From positions 6,389,394 through 6,453,393 of the forward strand of contig CM076660.1 in assembly GCA_038496675.1 (NCBI GenBank): DNA of 64,000 nt, written 5' to 3'. Below, one piece after another: positions 52,033 through 60,788 of the stretch. The notes below the pieces were generated by a model that worked only from the letters and a program-made list of their open reading frames with translations, searched no databases and had not been told where the DNA came from. The DNA comes from Rachycentron canadum. Lineage: Eukaryota > Chordata > Actinopteri > Carangiformes > Rachycentridae. Every line of letters starts with the position of its first letter. The stretch's first letter is position 1. A program made the position numbers and the translations under genes.

Positions 52033-52842
52033 TAGCCTTCCCTCACTTTCCTCCTCCTCCTCCTCCCTCTCTGACGCACAGTTGAGACAGATAGACATCT
52101 AACTCTGCGCATCCAGGCCACAGAGCAAACTGGCTGACCCCCCAAAAACTTGGTGCATTGGCGCGCACTTGAGAATATTTAGACTCGTGCAGTTGCAGGA
52201 AACCTGAAACCTAAACCCCTAAATCCTCCTCGTGCTCTCGACAATTCAAGGAGCAAATGAAACCGCTCCCCGGGCTGGGACAACAAATGCTGGTCTGCTG
52301 GCATCTGAGGCACTGGCCGGCCTCCTCCTGTCCGCTGCACATGCCTGCGCTCTTTTCGGCGCTAAATCTGACAATGACCTTCCCGAAATATCAGGGAGCG
52401 CGCTGCGCGTGCCACCGCGGGCACAACACCGAGGCTGCAGCAGATAAACTTTTGTCTTTCTCATATGATTCAGCAAAGTTGTCACAAGGGTTTATGTCAA
52501 GAATGTGAGGAAATGACAGGGAAAAGACAAATATTCATGAGGTCGAGAGTCAGTTGGACAAAGACAAATATATATTTCTGTTTAATTTCTAAGCGCCTGC
52601 TGCTGTTACAGTATATGCAGCCGCACGGAGCTGCCTGACGTGTGTCAGTCAAAATGAGAATAAGCCACATCCCGCACATTCAAATAAGTTTCACGTCCTC
52701 TGGGTTTGGCTCTCTGACCTGCCAGCCGCCTCTCCCGGACATTCCTCCACAGCAGATCCCAAGCCTTGGACGTGGAGTCCCTCAGCTGCTCGCTGATCGA
52801 CCGCCGCAGCTGTAGCTTGGCAGACTTTCTCTGGCTTGTCAT
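29376..52842 (-). CDS. stard13: stard13 (DLC2): SAM-RhoGAP-START protein, whole gene with two alternative first exons
   Basis: STARD13 stimulates GTP hydrolysis by RhoA (and Cdc42), restrains actomyosin contraction, and localises to focal adhesions and lipid-rich membranes. Coding exons in transcript order on the minus strand: first exon 52842-52719 or 48338-47795, then 39351-39280, 38302-38221, 36700-36637, 36184-34866, 34271-34101, 33512-33353, 33243-33045, 32411-32198, 31727-31613, 30914-30663, 30429-30212, 29758-29582 and 29493-29376. All introns are GT-AG and the phases join without a break, giving 1234 or 1094 aa; human STARD13 is about 1113 aa. Domain order (long form): SAM about 183-250, serine-rich linker with tensin- and LD-type motifs about 590-630, RhoGAP about 780-980, START about 1060-1225. 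The linker motifs and the first-exon junction ending in the E-I-E-A-K-E sequence fit STARD13 better than DLC1 or STARD8. Whether this is the a or b teleost paralogue cannot be told from the window. Confidence 0.97.
29582..29758 (-). CDS. stard13: stard13 exon 13: START domain
   Basis: This 177-base exon encodes SWRTDLCKGSCVLVCVSVEH, then GAVRGVVLESQYLLEPCGMG and RTRLTHISRVDL. It forms the beta-sheet and omega-loop part of START. The acceptor is CCCCTCAG at 29759 and the donor GTGTGG starts at 29581. Phase 2 at both junctions is consistent. Confidence 0.96.
29853..30036 (+). mobile_element. non-autonomous hAT-like element remnant in stard13 intron
   Basis: It shows the family signature: GACTGCAACTAATG, ATATAAAACATCAGAAAACA ATGAAAAATATCCATCACAG, then TTCAATAAATTGATTCTCGA AATAGCTACAGATTAATTTT. 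It lies antisense in the intron between exons 12 and 13. Confidence 0.65.
30212..30429 (-). CDS. stard13: stard13 exon 12: START domain
   Basis: This 218-base exon encodes VGDGNPLRRWRVCVEVSATP, EVLQRLLKERPLWQTELQQE, KVLETLDKQTDVYQYS and PSCDYVVL. It is the N-terminal half of the START lipid-binding domain. The acceptor is GCATTAG at 30430; the donor is GTCAGG at 30211, in phase 2. Confidence 0.96.
30663..30914 (-). CDS. stard13: stard13 exon 11: GAP-START linker with acidic insert
   Basis: This 252-base exon, phase 0 at both ends, encodes IPEEMVTQSRNSYMEAEL, an acidic run from HEEEVDEDEVEEDEEG, then LESLVQNLLKEARDKSKGWV and TELAFKK, where the START domain begins. The acceptor is TCCCCAG at 30915 and the donor GTGCGT starts at 30662. 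The acidic run replaces a short neutral linker in the human protein as I recall it. Confidence 0.96.
31613..31727 (-). CDS. stard13: stard13 exon 10: end of RhoGAP
   Basis: This 115-base exon encodes SIQRKYTTGRPDQKDLNENL, then AATQGLAHMITECQLLFQ, the C-terminal RhoGAP helix conserved in STARD13. The acceptor is TCCTCAAG at 31728 and the donor GTCAGG starts at 31612. It ends in phase 0. Confidence 0.96.
32198..32411 (-). CDS. stard13: stard13 exon 9: RhoGAP domain
   Basis: This 214-base exon encodes VPKEQRLQAIRAAILLMPDE, NREVLQTLLCFLRDVTSLVE and ENQMTPMNLAVCLGPSLFHL, helices of the RhoGAP domain. The N-L-A-V-C-L-x-P-S motif is typical of the family. The acceptor is TTCCTTCAG at 32412 and the donor GTGCCC starts at 32197. 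Phases agree on both sides (T|AT and AG|G). Confidence 0.97.
32488..32674 (-). repeat. tRNA-derived SINE in stard13 intron
   Basis: Read on the minus strand it begins GGGGCATCTGATAGCTGAAT with an A-box-like segment, then a B-box-like GAGTTTGATTCCCAGC. The tail contains CTCTCTCTGTCC and ends with pyrimidine-rich and poly-A-like sequence. It has the same architecture as 60602-60788 and the same orientation as the host gene. Confidence 0.7.
33045..33243 (-). CDS. stard13: stard13 exon 8: RhoGAP catalytic exon with arginine finger
   Basis: This 199-base exon encodes VGLFRKSGVKSRIQALRQQ, then NYEDQSAYDVADMVKQFFRD, LPEPLLTSKL and GETFLHIYQ. The Arg of GLFRKSG (residue 809 of the long form, 669 of the short form) is the arginine finger inserted into the Rho active site, and it is intact. 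The DLPEPL motif is also present, so the GAP should be active. The acceptor is CTCTCAG at 33244; the donor is GTAAGT at 33044. Confidence 0.97.
33353..33512 (-). CDS. stard13: stard13 exon 7: polybasic region and start of RhoGAP
   Basis: This 160-base exon encodes SVPKFMKRIKVPDYKEKSVF, then GVPLIVHVQR and HLRTHCLDQ. The KFMKRIK stretch corresponds to the polybasic, phosphoinositide-binding region that precedes the GAP fold in DLC proteins. The usual QPLPQSIQQA stretch is altered here (CGFPLPLCLQQA). The acceptor is TCCCAG at 33513 and the donor GTTAGA starts at 33352. Confidence 0.96.
34101..34271 (-). CDS. stard13: stard13 exon 6: pre-GAP segment
   Basis: This 171-base exon encodes LRWPSFRTSDHL, then QISSQSAGQLSLLQKFSLLR and LTAIMEKYSMSNKHGWTW. 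It is the conserved helical segment just before the RhoGAP domain. The acceptor is TCCCAG at 34272 and the donor GTGGGT starts at 34100. Phases match exon 5 (CG|T) and exon 7 (TG|G). Confidence 0.96.
34866..36184 (-). CDS. stard13: stard13 exon 5: large linker exon with focal-adhesion motifs
   Basis: This 1319-base exon encodes the disordered, serine-rich linker between SAM and RhoGAP. It starts GDDSDEDDPLAISKRWTF (acceptor CCATAG at 36185) and ends GVGASLTRP plus two bases (donor GTGAGC from 34865). Landmarks: SSESVLTDLSE, a basic KAKEFLRRME segment, LVISGPVLQ, ANKRSSMYLED, HIPKDHKPGTFPKALSIESL, SVYDNVPGSHLYASTGDL (region equivalent to the DLC1 tensin-binding site) and LFPHLDDIIQHV (LD-type talin/FAK-binding helix in DLC1). 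The wording of these motifs identifies STARD13 rather than DLC1 or STARD8. The binding roles are inferred from DLC1. Confidence 0.97.
36637..36700 (-). CDS. stard13: stard13 exon 4: end of SAM domain
   Basis: This 64-base exon completes an Arg codon and encodes RLNTLNKCASMKLDVSHPKKK, the end of the SAM domain and a basic run. The donor GTAAGC starts at 36636. The acceptor is TTTTGCAG at 36701, preceded directly by five TG units, a (TG)nTn arrangement. It ends in phase 0. Confidence 0.95.
36701..38220 (-). other. stard13: stard13 intron 3
   Basis: An intron with pyrimidine-rich sequence on the plus strand at 36780-37150 and no second gene visible. The acceptor end has a (TG)5T4 arrangement. 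Confidence 0.7.
38221..38302 (-). CDS. stard13: stard13 exon 3: SAM domain
   Basis: This 82-base exon encodes DSQFPIDISSVKRDHDFLDR followed by DLVEPLC and the first two bases of Arg. It is the core of the DLC-family SAM domain. The acceptor is CCCTCACAG at 38303; the donor GTAAGG starts at 38220. No ATG-initiated open frame covers it; it is found only by homology and splice phase. Confidence 0.95.
39052..39104. repeat. (GA)n microsatellite
   Basis: About 26 GA units in the intron between stard13 exons 2 and 3. Confidence 0.95.
39251..39277. repeat. (GT)n / antisense (CA)n microsatellite abutting a splice site
   Basis: On the transcribed sense strand this is a CA repeat starting at the fourth base of the intron after stard13 exon 2. 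Confidence 0.95.
39280..39351 (-). CDS. stard13: stard13 exon 2: start of SAM domain
   Basis: This 72-base exon encodes IEAKEACDWLRAAGFPQYAQ followed by LYE, the opening helices of the SAM domain, nearly identical to DLC-family proteins. The acceptor is TTTACAG at 39352; the donor is GTAAC from 39279. It begins and ends in phase 1, so skipping it would keep the frame and remove 24 residues of the SAM domain. The intron runs into a CA repeat from its fourth base. Confidence 0.96.
40035..40082. repeat. (TG)n microsatellite
   Basis: About 24 perfect TG units in stard13 intron 1. Confidence 0.95.
40257..40316 (+). repeat. G-rich block with G-quadruplex potential
   Basis: Many G runs separated by T, TGA or C, including repeated GGCGGGT units and a terminal run of 12 G, on the plus strand (template strand of stard13). 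It directly follows a 12-base A run. Confidence 0.85.
42820..43030 (+). repeat. tRNA-derived SINE fragment, same family as 63768-63954
   Basis: It starts GGCACAATGGTGTAGTGGTT AGCAC, followed by CCTCACAGCAAG, a GTGTTCTC...GGGTTTCCTCCAGG body and CCTGTCCAGGGAGTATACCGCC at the end. The B box is lost. It lies in a stard13 intron, antisense to the gene. Confidence 0.7.
43170..43217 (+). repeat. 24-base tandem duplication
   Basis: Two adjacent copies of AATTCAAAAGTAATCACAAC ACAT (43170-43193 and 43194-43217) differ at one base (A to T). They lie in a stard13 intron. Confidence 0.9.
46523..46573. repeat. (GT)n microsatellite
   Basis: About 25 GT units about 1.2 kb downstream (transcript sense) of the long stard13 first exon. 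Confidence 0.95.
47795..48338 (-). CDS. stard13: stard13 alternative first coding exon (long acidic N-terminus)
   Basis: The ATG at 48338 has G at -3 and +4, and an in-frame TGA lies about 20 bases upstream, so translation can start here. The exon encodes 181 residues plus one base and ends at a GTAGAC donor (47794). The last 39 residues, from MTPDGQDYYLR to RIIARQQLLRRLAQ, match the N-terminal region of canonical STARD13 (human has MTPEGQEMYLR and a similar SRILARHQL stretch, from memory). The preceding 142 residues are rich in Asp, Glu, Ser, Thr and Ala, with loosely repeated MDDV, MDNV and MDSSDV motifs, and resemble nothing I know. No convincing internal splice acceptor separates the two parts. 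The alternative is an upstream first exon spliced into this one. Confidence 0.85.
48339..52718 (-). other. stard13: stard13 intron between the two first exons, with assembly gap
   Basis: This region also carries the promoter and any 5' UTR of the long form just above 48338. It contains a C homopolymer followed by a gap and CA repeat, a CT repeat (52006-52032), and a CpG-rich stretch at about 52130-52450 whose short open frames on both strands match nothing I know. Confidence 0.7.
51105..51500. other. assembly gap (396 N)
   Basis: Unknown bases, flanked on the left by a run of 19 C and a CACATACACACACA stretch and on the right by a CA repeat (51501-51522). The gap probably hides a longer CA microsatellite. 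Open frames spanning it are meaningless. Confidence 0.98.
52719..52842 (-). CDS. stard13: stard13 alternative first coding exon (short basic N-terminus)
   Basis: This exon encodes 41 residues plus one base, starting MTSQRKSAKLQLRRSISEQL and ending just before an AG|GTCAGA donor at 52718. The peptide is basic (R/K-rich) and contains KAWDLLWRNVRERRLA. Its phase (one base, G) joins the acceptor at 39351 to give a Glu codon followed by IEAKEACDW. That is the same junction used by the other first exon, which is strong internal support. It resembles the short alternative N-terminus I recall for mammalian STARD13, but that is from memory. The exon sits at the edge of a CpG-rich promoter (about 52850-53060). 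The ATG is the first in the open frame; the full 5' UTR is not defined. Confidence 0.82.
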
Positions 52843-52849
52843 TGCGGCG

Positions 52850-53060
52850 CAGCCGGACGCATATTCCCGGGTTAAGACCAGCGCTGCGTCGACGCCCGTT
52901 ATTCCTCTGCGCCTTTATTCCAAGCGGTGAGCGGCACCGGCCCCGGCGGGGACAGCGCGCCCCGGCCGCTGCGTCCGGGCTGCCGCAATGGTCGTCACCG
53001 CTTCACCTGGGATAAGCTCCTTTCGCGCTGCGTCACCTTCCTGCACCAGCGGAGGCGGGT
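52850..53060 (-). promoter_or_regulatory. stard13: CpG-rich promoter of the short stard13 isoform
   Basis: The sequence directly upstream of the 52842 ATG is dense in CpG and GC-box-like elements (for example CCCCGGCGGGGACAGCGCGC around 52940-52960). This contrasts sharply with the AT-rich surroundings. It is a TATA-less CpG-island type promoter, reading leftwards into the short first exon. Confidence 0.65.
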
Positions 53061-53263
53061 GAGCTCTCACCGACGGGATCTGGACCCACTGGAGATGTAG
53101 GCTACTGATTTAATTCATACAACATTTCGGCCCCGGGCCCGAGTCATCTGTTAGTGAGGCGAAGGTGCAGAAATGTTTCAACACAACTTCTGCATGAGAG
53201 GCTGGACCTCTGACAAGGCGAGCCAGATGTGAGAGGCGGTTTCCCCACTCCCCATGTGCAAGA

Positions 53264-53299
53264 CTCTCTCTCTCTCTCCCTCTCTCTCTATCTCTCCCC

Positions 53300-53332
<33 letters not shown>
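53264..53332. repeat. (CT)n followed by (CA)n compound microsatellite
   Basis: CT-rich at 53264-53297, then CA at 53301-53332, upstream of the short-isoform promoter. Confidence 0.9.
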
Positions 53333-53337
<5 letters not shown>

Positions 53338-54966
53338 CTACATGTTCTCCACAACCCAAACCCACCCACTCACCCAAACAAGGATCTCTTTCAATCCCTT
53401 GACACACACTAATAACACACACAGTCATGCCACACACTTGTGCACACAACTTGCAACTGAGTAGTGTTGCCAGGAAAAGCTTTCCTTAGCATCTCTGGTC
53501 AGTCAGTCACAGATCTGACCTCAGATGGCAGCTGTACAAACCGTAGCAACAGACATGTTGGGCTGCATTATAGTTCCTTTCCTCTCCAGTTGATTCATGT
53601 TTCCAATATTACAGAAAAAACGACAAACAACTAACAAAGCTAAAATTGATGACACAAAATAGCTATTTTTGTCTTATCAGCTGCCAAAACTAAAGAATAT
53701 ACAATTTACAACGATAAAAAAAAAAACAAAAAAAAAAAACAGCAGCAAATCATCACATTTAAGAAGATGGATGCAGTAAACATTTGGAATTTGAAATTGT
53801 AGCATGGAAAATCTCTTGCTCTGAGGATAATGTTGCCCACGCTGCCTGAAAAAAATGACAAAATGGACAAGGGCATCTAAGGCGTCCATGTGTATCAGTG
53901 GGTTTCTGCATCTCGATATGACTGGATATGTGACTGTTAGGTTGATGCAGCTACAGTCAGCCTGAAAAGCTGAAGTGAAAGTGTGCAAACGTCAGCCATC
54001 TGTAGCATCTCTCTCTGTGTCCCCCACTGACAGGTCAAGACTTTTGGGAATTTCACTCTGAGCTCTGAGTTTCTCCCGTTGTTATCCCAGGAATGCCAGA
54101 CAGAGTGATCAGACCGGCCGGGACGCTCCTCAGCTGCCGCCTGCTTGACACCATCGGATGTCCTGTTTTGTGGTGTTGAGTTCCAGGTCAGCATGGATCC
54201 ACAAGCGGAGAGACCTGATTCAACATTTCAGCTTGTCGAAACACGCCTGACATCCTGAGCAGTCAGCAGACTCCTGAGGTTATCTGGACACCGGACACCA
54301 CTTTGGTTGACTGTCATAAATGAAGCTATGAATAATTGCTTTAGTCTTCATCCAAAATGTGAATTCTGCAGTTGGATTGATTGCCTTATTCCCGCTCACA
54401 TGTTGAAGGGGAAGATTATTAATGCTGGAATTCATCACCTGACTTTCCCTGCCCTGCCCCTGCGATGGCCTGGTGTCCAGTAACAGTGAACTGTAGCTGC
54501 AGAGACACGCGGTGATGTATATTCCTACAATTACACTGCTGAGAGACCAGGAAGAGATTCATGGCTGGTGCTGTGATGATGGGGGAAAAGTCTTAGAGAC
54601 AAAGACTGATGAACAAAGAAGAGCAAAATGGAGGAGGAATCAAAGAAGGAGGGAGGCGAGGGGCTGAGGGGAGTGAAAGCAGAGGTGACTGACAAGACGA
54701 ACAAAACATCAAACATCCTGGCATGGGATAAGAAGAACAGGAAAACATGTGACATTACACACTTCATGGAATAAAGACAAATTAAATTTCCTACTTTTGT
54801 TTAGATTGTTTCTAATAAAGCTTCAAGCACATTTCAAAGTCACATCCTGTTTCAGATGCATTTTCCACATTTATTTAATACATGTGGATTAAGAGTAATA
54901 TAATGTTTTAAGTTAGGTTGCTTTGAAGCTTGCGTGCAGACATTGCGCATGTAAATGAGATATAGA

Positions 54967-55155
54967 AATGCAACTGACAATTATGTTACCAGCTGATTCA
55001 TCTGCTGATTATTTCTTCATTTTGATCATTTAATGTAAGAAAATAGTGGATTCTTAGTAAGAAGCCAGAACCAGAGAATTTTGGCTGTTTTTACTCAATT
55101 TTATAACTTAAATTAGTTTTCTGTCAATCGACTAATCAATTACACAATTGCTGAC
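54967..55155 (+). mobile_element. non-autonomous hAT-like element remnant
   Basis: It shows ATGCAACTGACAATTATG at one end, GCCAGAACCAGAGAATTTTG internally and GTCAATCGACTAATCAATTA near the other end, the same family as 12659-12870. It is degraded. Confidence 0.6.
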
Positions 55156-57588
55156 GTTCTGGTCTGGTCAAATATTGCTGAATCTAAGTTTCTCCCTCAA
55201 GGTCTGACATTTGAAGGCAGCATAACTGCAGATGCAATCACCTGAAACAGTTGAATCAGCCTGATTTGTGAGTTTGGATCTCAAGCTGGCAACAGACCAC
55301 GACATATGCAGGCACAGGGCTTTGATTTGCGAGCAATGATGCCAATGTTCCCTTGAAAAAAGATGATGTAGGTTTTGGATGCTGGTGTGCAGGCTTGGAT
55401 CTTGAGTGGGAGAGTGCTCATCACGTTGAGGAGAGGACTGAAAAAGCAGACAGGAGGTGGTGGAATTGAGGATAGAGAAGAGAGCATAAGAAATGAAGCA
55501 TGCGTGGGCTTTTAAAATGGCACCAGATGAACTGACAACTGTCTTAAAGGGAGTCACGGAGGACACGTACAAGGTGCTTATTTCAGGCTACAAACATCTA
55601 AAGTCTGTTGTATTGCCCGTGAGCCTCCTGCACATGAAGGCAGCTAAGTTTCCCAGAGCCACGTGGGACAATGTTGACATAAACACTCCTTATGATCTTA
55701 TATGAAATATACTCCCCAGATTGCCGCAGAACAAAAGAAAAAAACTATTGTATGAAATACCTCAGATATTTGGAGAGGAGACAAAGATTGGTTTCCCACT
55801 TCCTGCACACATATCTGTCTGTCACATACAGACAGGTGACAAATGAAGGGAAAGACCTAGAAACAGCAAATGCATTCAATGCACAAGGGTAGGAAAGTGT
55901 TGTGAATCATATTCTATGGCCCTCACCATGATCAAATATCAACCCAGCTGAAAACCTATGTGACAAGATTTTGCACCAACGCATAGAGCACAGACTGAGG
56001 AAATATTTTGCGTTTTATCTCTCTAGAGAAGCTTCTGCTGAGGAAAACAAGTTGTTCTCAATCAGGAGTGGCTTTATGTTTTAAAAGCTTGATCTTGACA
56101 TGGCAACACACTCTGCAACAGTGGCTCCGAGCTCTGTAATTTCATTGTCTCGAATAATGACAATGAAGCTCCATCCATTGAAAACCACAAAATCAAATCC
56201 AGGATAGTAGGTAACAGTCACTATTTGAGATAATATATGAGTAGCTGATCCTAGAAAGGTTGAATGGATTGCTGTCACAAAGTTTGTCGCTTGTAAAGAA
56301 CTTTGTCCTTCCATTCAACTAAGCAAACTTCGGACGTCACTTGCTTTGAATGACTGTGTTTGATATATAGTCAGGCTGTGTATTTAATAAATCTGTTCCC
56401 AGGGCAGCTTTTGGAGCGCGGCTATGTCTTGGAGCACAAGAGATGGAAACAAATCACCTGTTGGATGAGAGTCTAAACAAATATTAGTGCAGAAATGTTC
56501 TCGGAAAGGAAAAATGTGCACGCCTGAGCAATAAAACAATATTTGTCACAGAAATATAGTCTGTGACAGATTGCATGCGATCTTTACAGAAACTGAGTGA
56601 GATGTGGTTTGTACAATTACAAAAAAATAAGTTTATTTGCAATCAGACAGTATAAATTTAATATAATGCACAAACACACACAAGCACAAGATACACTAAT
56701 GTATATTTGTGAAAGTGAATGCATAATGAATATATTCTGTTTAAACATACACATGCACACGCATATAACCTAGCGACCTGTGCTCTCTGTGCAAACACTA
56801 TCATGTGTGTGGCCACAGGATTAAGGGATTTTAACACATTATCACGACTAACTACAGACAGAACTGGCTTATAATCAGAGCACTGACATAACTGAGGAGG
56901 AGAGGATTAAGTCTCACTGACATTCTCTGTGTTGTCTTAAATCCATTCGAACATTTACAACTCAGGGAAATTTACAAGGGTAAATTGGATCCGCCACTGC
57001 AAGGAGGACAGAAACAATTGCTTGGTCAATGTTTAAAGTTTCACACATGGCTGTTAAACTGCAAAGTTCATCTAAAATCTCCAGGTGAGAAGACGCAGAA
57101 TTTGCATCATTGGGGGCCAAGCATGGTCTGCAGATTGGTCTAGATTTTCCCAAGAGAACTGCCTATTATTGTGGATAATCTATGATTTTACAACCTCTAT
57201 AAGTAACTGAAAACATTGTCACTGTAGTAAACCATTCAATATGAGCTGTATTAGACACAGTGCTTTTTCATTTCCCTTTAATAATGGTCGAAAACGATGC
57301 CTGCTAACACCCATCGCTCAATTGTGGCACCATCTGTCAGGGTTGATAAGTAGTTGAAAATATAATTTAAATCAATGGTGTTAAAATAAAATGTATATAT
57401 CCCCTAAAAATCTCCTTAGAGCAAAGTAGAAAGAGGCCACAGGTGAGAAATGAAACACTTCTGTGGGAAAACTACAAAACTTCCAGTGACTTTGATCCAG
57501 GGTCAGTTTAGTGTTTCTGCTCTGTGATGCTAAAGGCTATGATACATGAATGGTAAACTGGTCCTTGAGGTAAAGCTCTACTCCAGGC

Positions 57589-57655
57589 AGAGAGAGAGAC
57601 AGACAGAGAGAGAGAGAGAGAGAGAGACACAGAGACAGAGAGAGAGAGACAGAGA
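57589..57655. repeat. (GA)n interrupted microsatellite
   Basis: AGAG runs broken by ACAG units, in the upstream region. Confidence 0.9.
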
Positions 57656-60601
57656 CCACAGGAACACTGTCTCGCAGTGCCTGTAGCCAATCAAAACACC
57701 AACCTAACACATTCCAGGGCTTGAGCGGCCAATCAAAGCAGCACAATGGACAAGTTCTGGACAGACCCGGGATCTGATTTTCAGAATAAATACACAGAAG
57801 AGCATGGGCGTCTCCACAGGGAGAGCAATCAGATCCTGCAGTGGTTACAGAAATGGACAGAGGTGGGGTTTTTTTTGTTTTTTTTTTTGGAGAAGGCTGC
57901 TGTCTTCTAAAGAGACTGAGGAGGAAGAGGAGGAAGAGGAGCAGGGGCAAGTTTTGTTCTTTTCTTCCTGTCTCCAACGCCAGGTCATCTGAGGCTAGGA
58001 AATAGTGTCAAATGAGCAGAATGATGCACAAACTGAATGTGATGGACACAAAGACTCTCTCTCATACTTTCGTTATCTTTTCTTCATTGGCTTGAGACGA
58101 CTCTTTAAATATGGATTTTGATCTTAAACTTTAGTATTTCTATGTCACAATGACAAATAAAAACTAAATACATTCACAGATATTTTTCTAAACATTTCTT
58201 GGTGGATTAAATTTCACTGCTCTGAATATTTTATTATTTTCTTTATTAAATAAAACAGTTTTGTTTAGACCGTGTCTAATATTACTGTAAAAACCCATAT
58301 GCATGCAGAGTCTGGATCAACGAGTTCACACAAATTAATGATTTAACAGGTCACGTGACCACCCTCTCCTCTCCCCCAGCTTCCTTCTGCTCAGCTACCA
58401 TGTACCCTCCCTTCCTCCTTTTCCTCCTCCTCTTGCTCATTTTTTTCTCCTCTTCATCCCTGCCACTGTCTCTCTGGTCTCTTGTCTCTATTTTCAGCAA
58501 CACTCAGCCATTCAGGCCAAGCTGCTCAGCTCACTTGACTCTGCTGTTGGAGCTTGAAACACACACACATGCACGCATACATAACTCCCATCAACAAACC
58601 ACCTCGCTTCAGGTCAATCACGGCTAAACAAACAAGGAGCCCAGGTGGGGAAGCGTCTGCAAGAAATCGCCAGCAGCTTGTTAACCTGCAGTGAGCAGCA
58701 CCAGTCTGCTTAAAGTGGAAAACAACCAGATTAAGTGAAACCATTGAGCAGATGGCACTGTGTGACCTTGACCTAAATTCCTAGCTCATATTATCTGTTT
58801 TTAGTGATCCCTGAGAGCACACGCTCACATACACACCCATGCATACACACCTAATCATCTCACTATGTGGCTCAGTGAAAATTGCATATTTAACAATAAA
58901 CCATAGCTTTTACATAACTGTACTACAATGAGACAAAGAAAATATGAAAGAAAAGTCATGATTGCACAAATAAACAACATCTGCACCTTGAGCATGGATG
59001 TTATAATAAAACAGTTACGTTTAGTTTAGAGTTGACACTGTTAACTTCACCATAGGTTTTGATACATCAGGGAGACAATGTGATTGACAGGTGTAAAAAG
59101 AAACTTGACTCCTTGAGAGAGAGGAGATGAGGAGGGCAAGACGTGATGGTGTCTCTGGAGATCAGGAAAGAGACAATGCAAATTAACAAAAACTAAACCA
59201 AGGTCACAACAATGTGAAGCCATTTCTTGTTAAAAGCTTGAACACGTTTGATTTTCCAGTGGAAGAAGGAGAATGCCTGAGTGGAAAGGATTCAGATTTT
59301 CCTGCCTGACATTTGAGTCTGATCAGCAGGATTCACTTAAGCACAGTAGAGTGAAAAAATAATACATGTTTTTATTATTTTAGGATCCATATGCTTCTTG
59401 CATGTTAAAAAAAGGGCTCTAAACTAAAACAGCAGCATCACAGAAATGTTGTTCACATGGGCTTGAATCAAGAGTATCAACGTGTTCGTCAATATTCCTG
59501 CACGAGCCGGTGAGGAATGCTGCTCATGTCAATTCCTTTAGAAAAACGGGCCAGGAGGAAAGTGGGTCAGGAGCTAATTCAGAGTGTCTGTCCCCCACAC
59601 TCTGTAATAACAACAACAACTTTCCTTGTCAAGCCTGTGAAGATAAAGTCTGCTGACATCGTCCACCTCCTGCTCAGGAGACTGGATGGCCCTACAGCAG
59701 GAGATGGCTATCACGGTGGCCTGCCCAAGGCCAGAGGACACAAAGCAAAGGTCTCGGCCTAAGGACCAAAACGGAGAGATGATACAGATGGGAAATGGAG
59801 GAAAGCAGACACAGCCTGAGGTACGACGAATGGAACTGAATGGGGCAGGGTAGACCTCGTATTTGGAGAAAGAAGTGGGGGTTTGAAAGCTGAGTGTGGA
59901 GGGCTGCGGGGTGCAGACGCTGGTATGGAAGCAGGAGGACCTGGGGCAGAACCGGGAGGGGAAACAATAGCTAATGGACAAGGAGGAAACTTCACAGGTC
60001 ATGGGAGTGCAGATCACATGCTGATAGGAGGCCTTGTTGCTGAGGGTCTCATTTTAAAGGCACTTAGGAGCGATATACATATAGTGAGGTTTTTAGCTGT
60101 TAAAATAAGCATTTTAGTCAGAAAATCCTCAAGGACTGACTTCCTTCCTCCAGCCTCTTCTCTCTCCGAGTGTAGGGTTGCAGGACCACACACAAACACG
60201 TGTGTACAGGCAATACACGAATACGCACTCATGTATGCGTCACCAAACACACATGCCAACACATGCACACACAGGTACACAAGCAGTAGAGTCGCATGTG
60301 AACATTAGTGGTGCTTAAAAGCTGCCAAACATAATGGTGTTTTTGTTACAATCAAACTATCATTATAATGCTCTCATATGCCGATTAACTGAACATGGCA
60401 GCCATTATCGCAAACATTATGAGTGTGTAATTATAGTGAAGCATGAAGACTGAAGAGTAATTATTGTAACTAAGTGGAACTGCACTCAGTGTCTTTTTGC
60501 TCTGCTTCACTGCATTGACTGATATTGTATTACCGACTCAGCGCACGATGAACCTGTGTGTGCGTGGTCATCCTCTCTGCTGTGCAGGTACTATGTTGTC
60601 A

Positions 60602-60788
60602 TTTTTTAAAGTGTTTTTTGGGCATTTTCTCTTGTATAGTTGACAGGATAGTGGAGATAGACAGTAGACAAGGATAGAAGGGGAATGACATGCAGCAAAG
60701 AGTCCGGGAGCTGAACCAGGGATTCATCTGCATAGAGTATCTACACCCACGTGGTTTGAGCCCTAACCACTTGGTTTTCAGGTTGCCC
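60602..60788 (-). repeat. tRNA-derived SINE, same family as 32488-32674
   Basis: The minus strand starts GGGCAACCTGAAAACCAAGT GGTTAGGGC (A box) with CTGGTTCAGCTCCCGG (B box). The tail TTGCTGCATGTCATTCCCCT leads into a run ending in AAAAAACAC. Confidence 0.72.

Noticed and set aside
55900..56010. Possible transposase remnant (NPAENLCDKILHQRI-like reading)
   Set aside because: Only a short resemblance with no terminal repeats; too weak to annotate.
56081..56314. 77-codon minus-strand open frame beginning MEGQSSLQATNF
   Set aside because: Reads somewhat like protein, but has no family I know and no supporting splice context. Adjacent sequence looks like old repeat, so it is not called a gene.
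59517..60308. Overlapping open frames on both strands in a GC-richer patch
   Set aside because: No recognisable domain, and frames on both strands suggest composition rather than coding.
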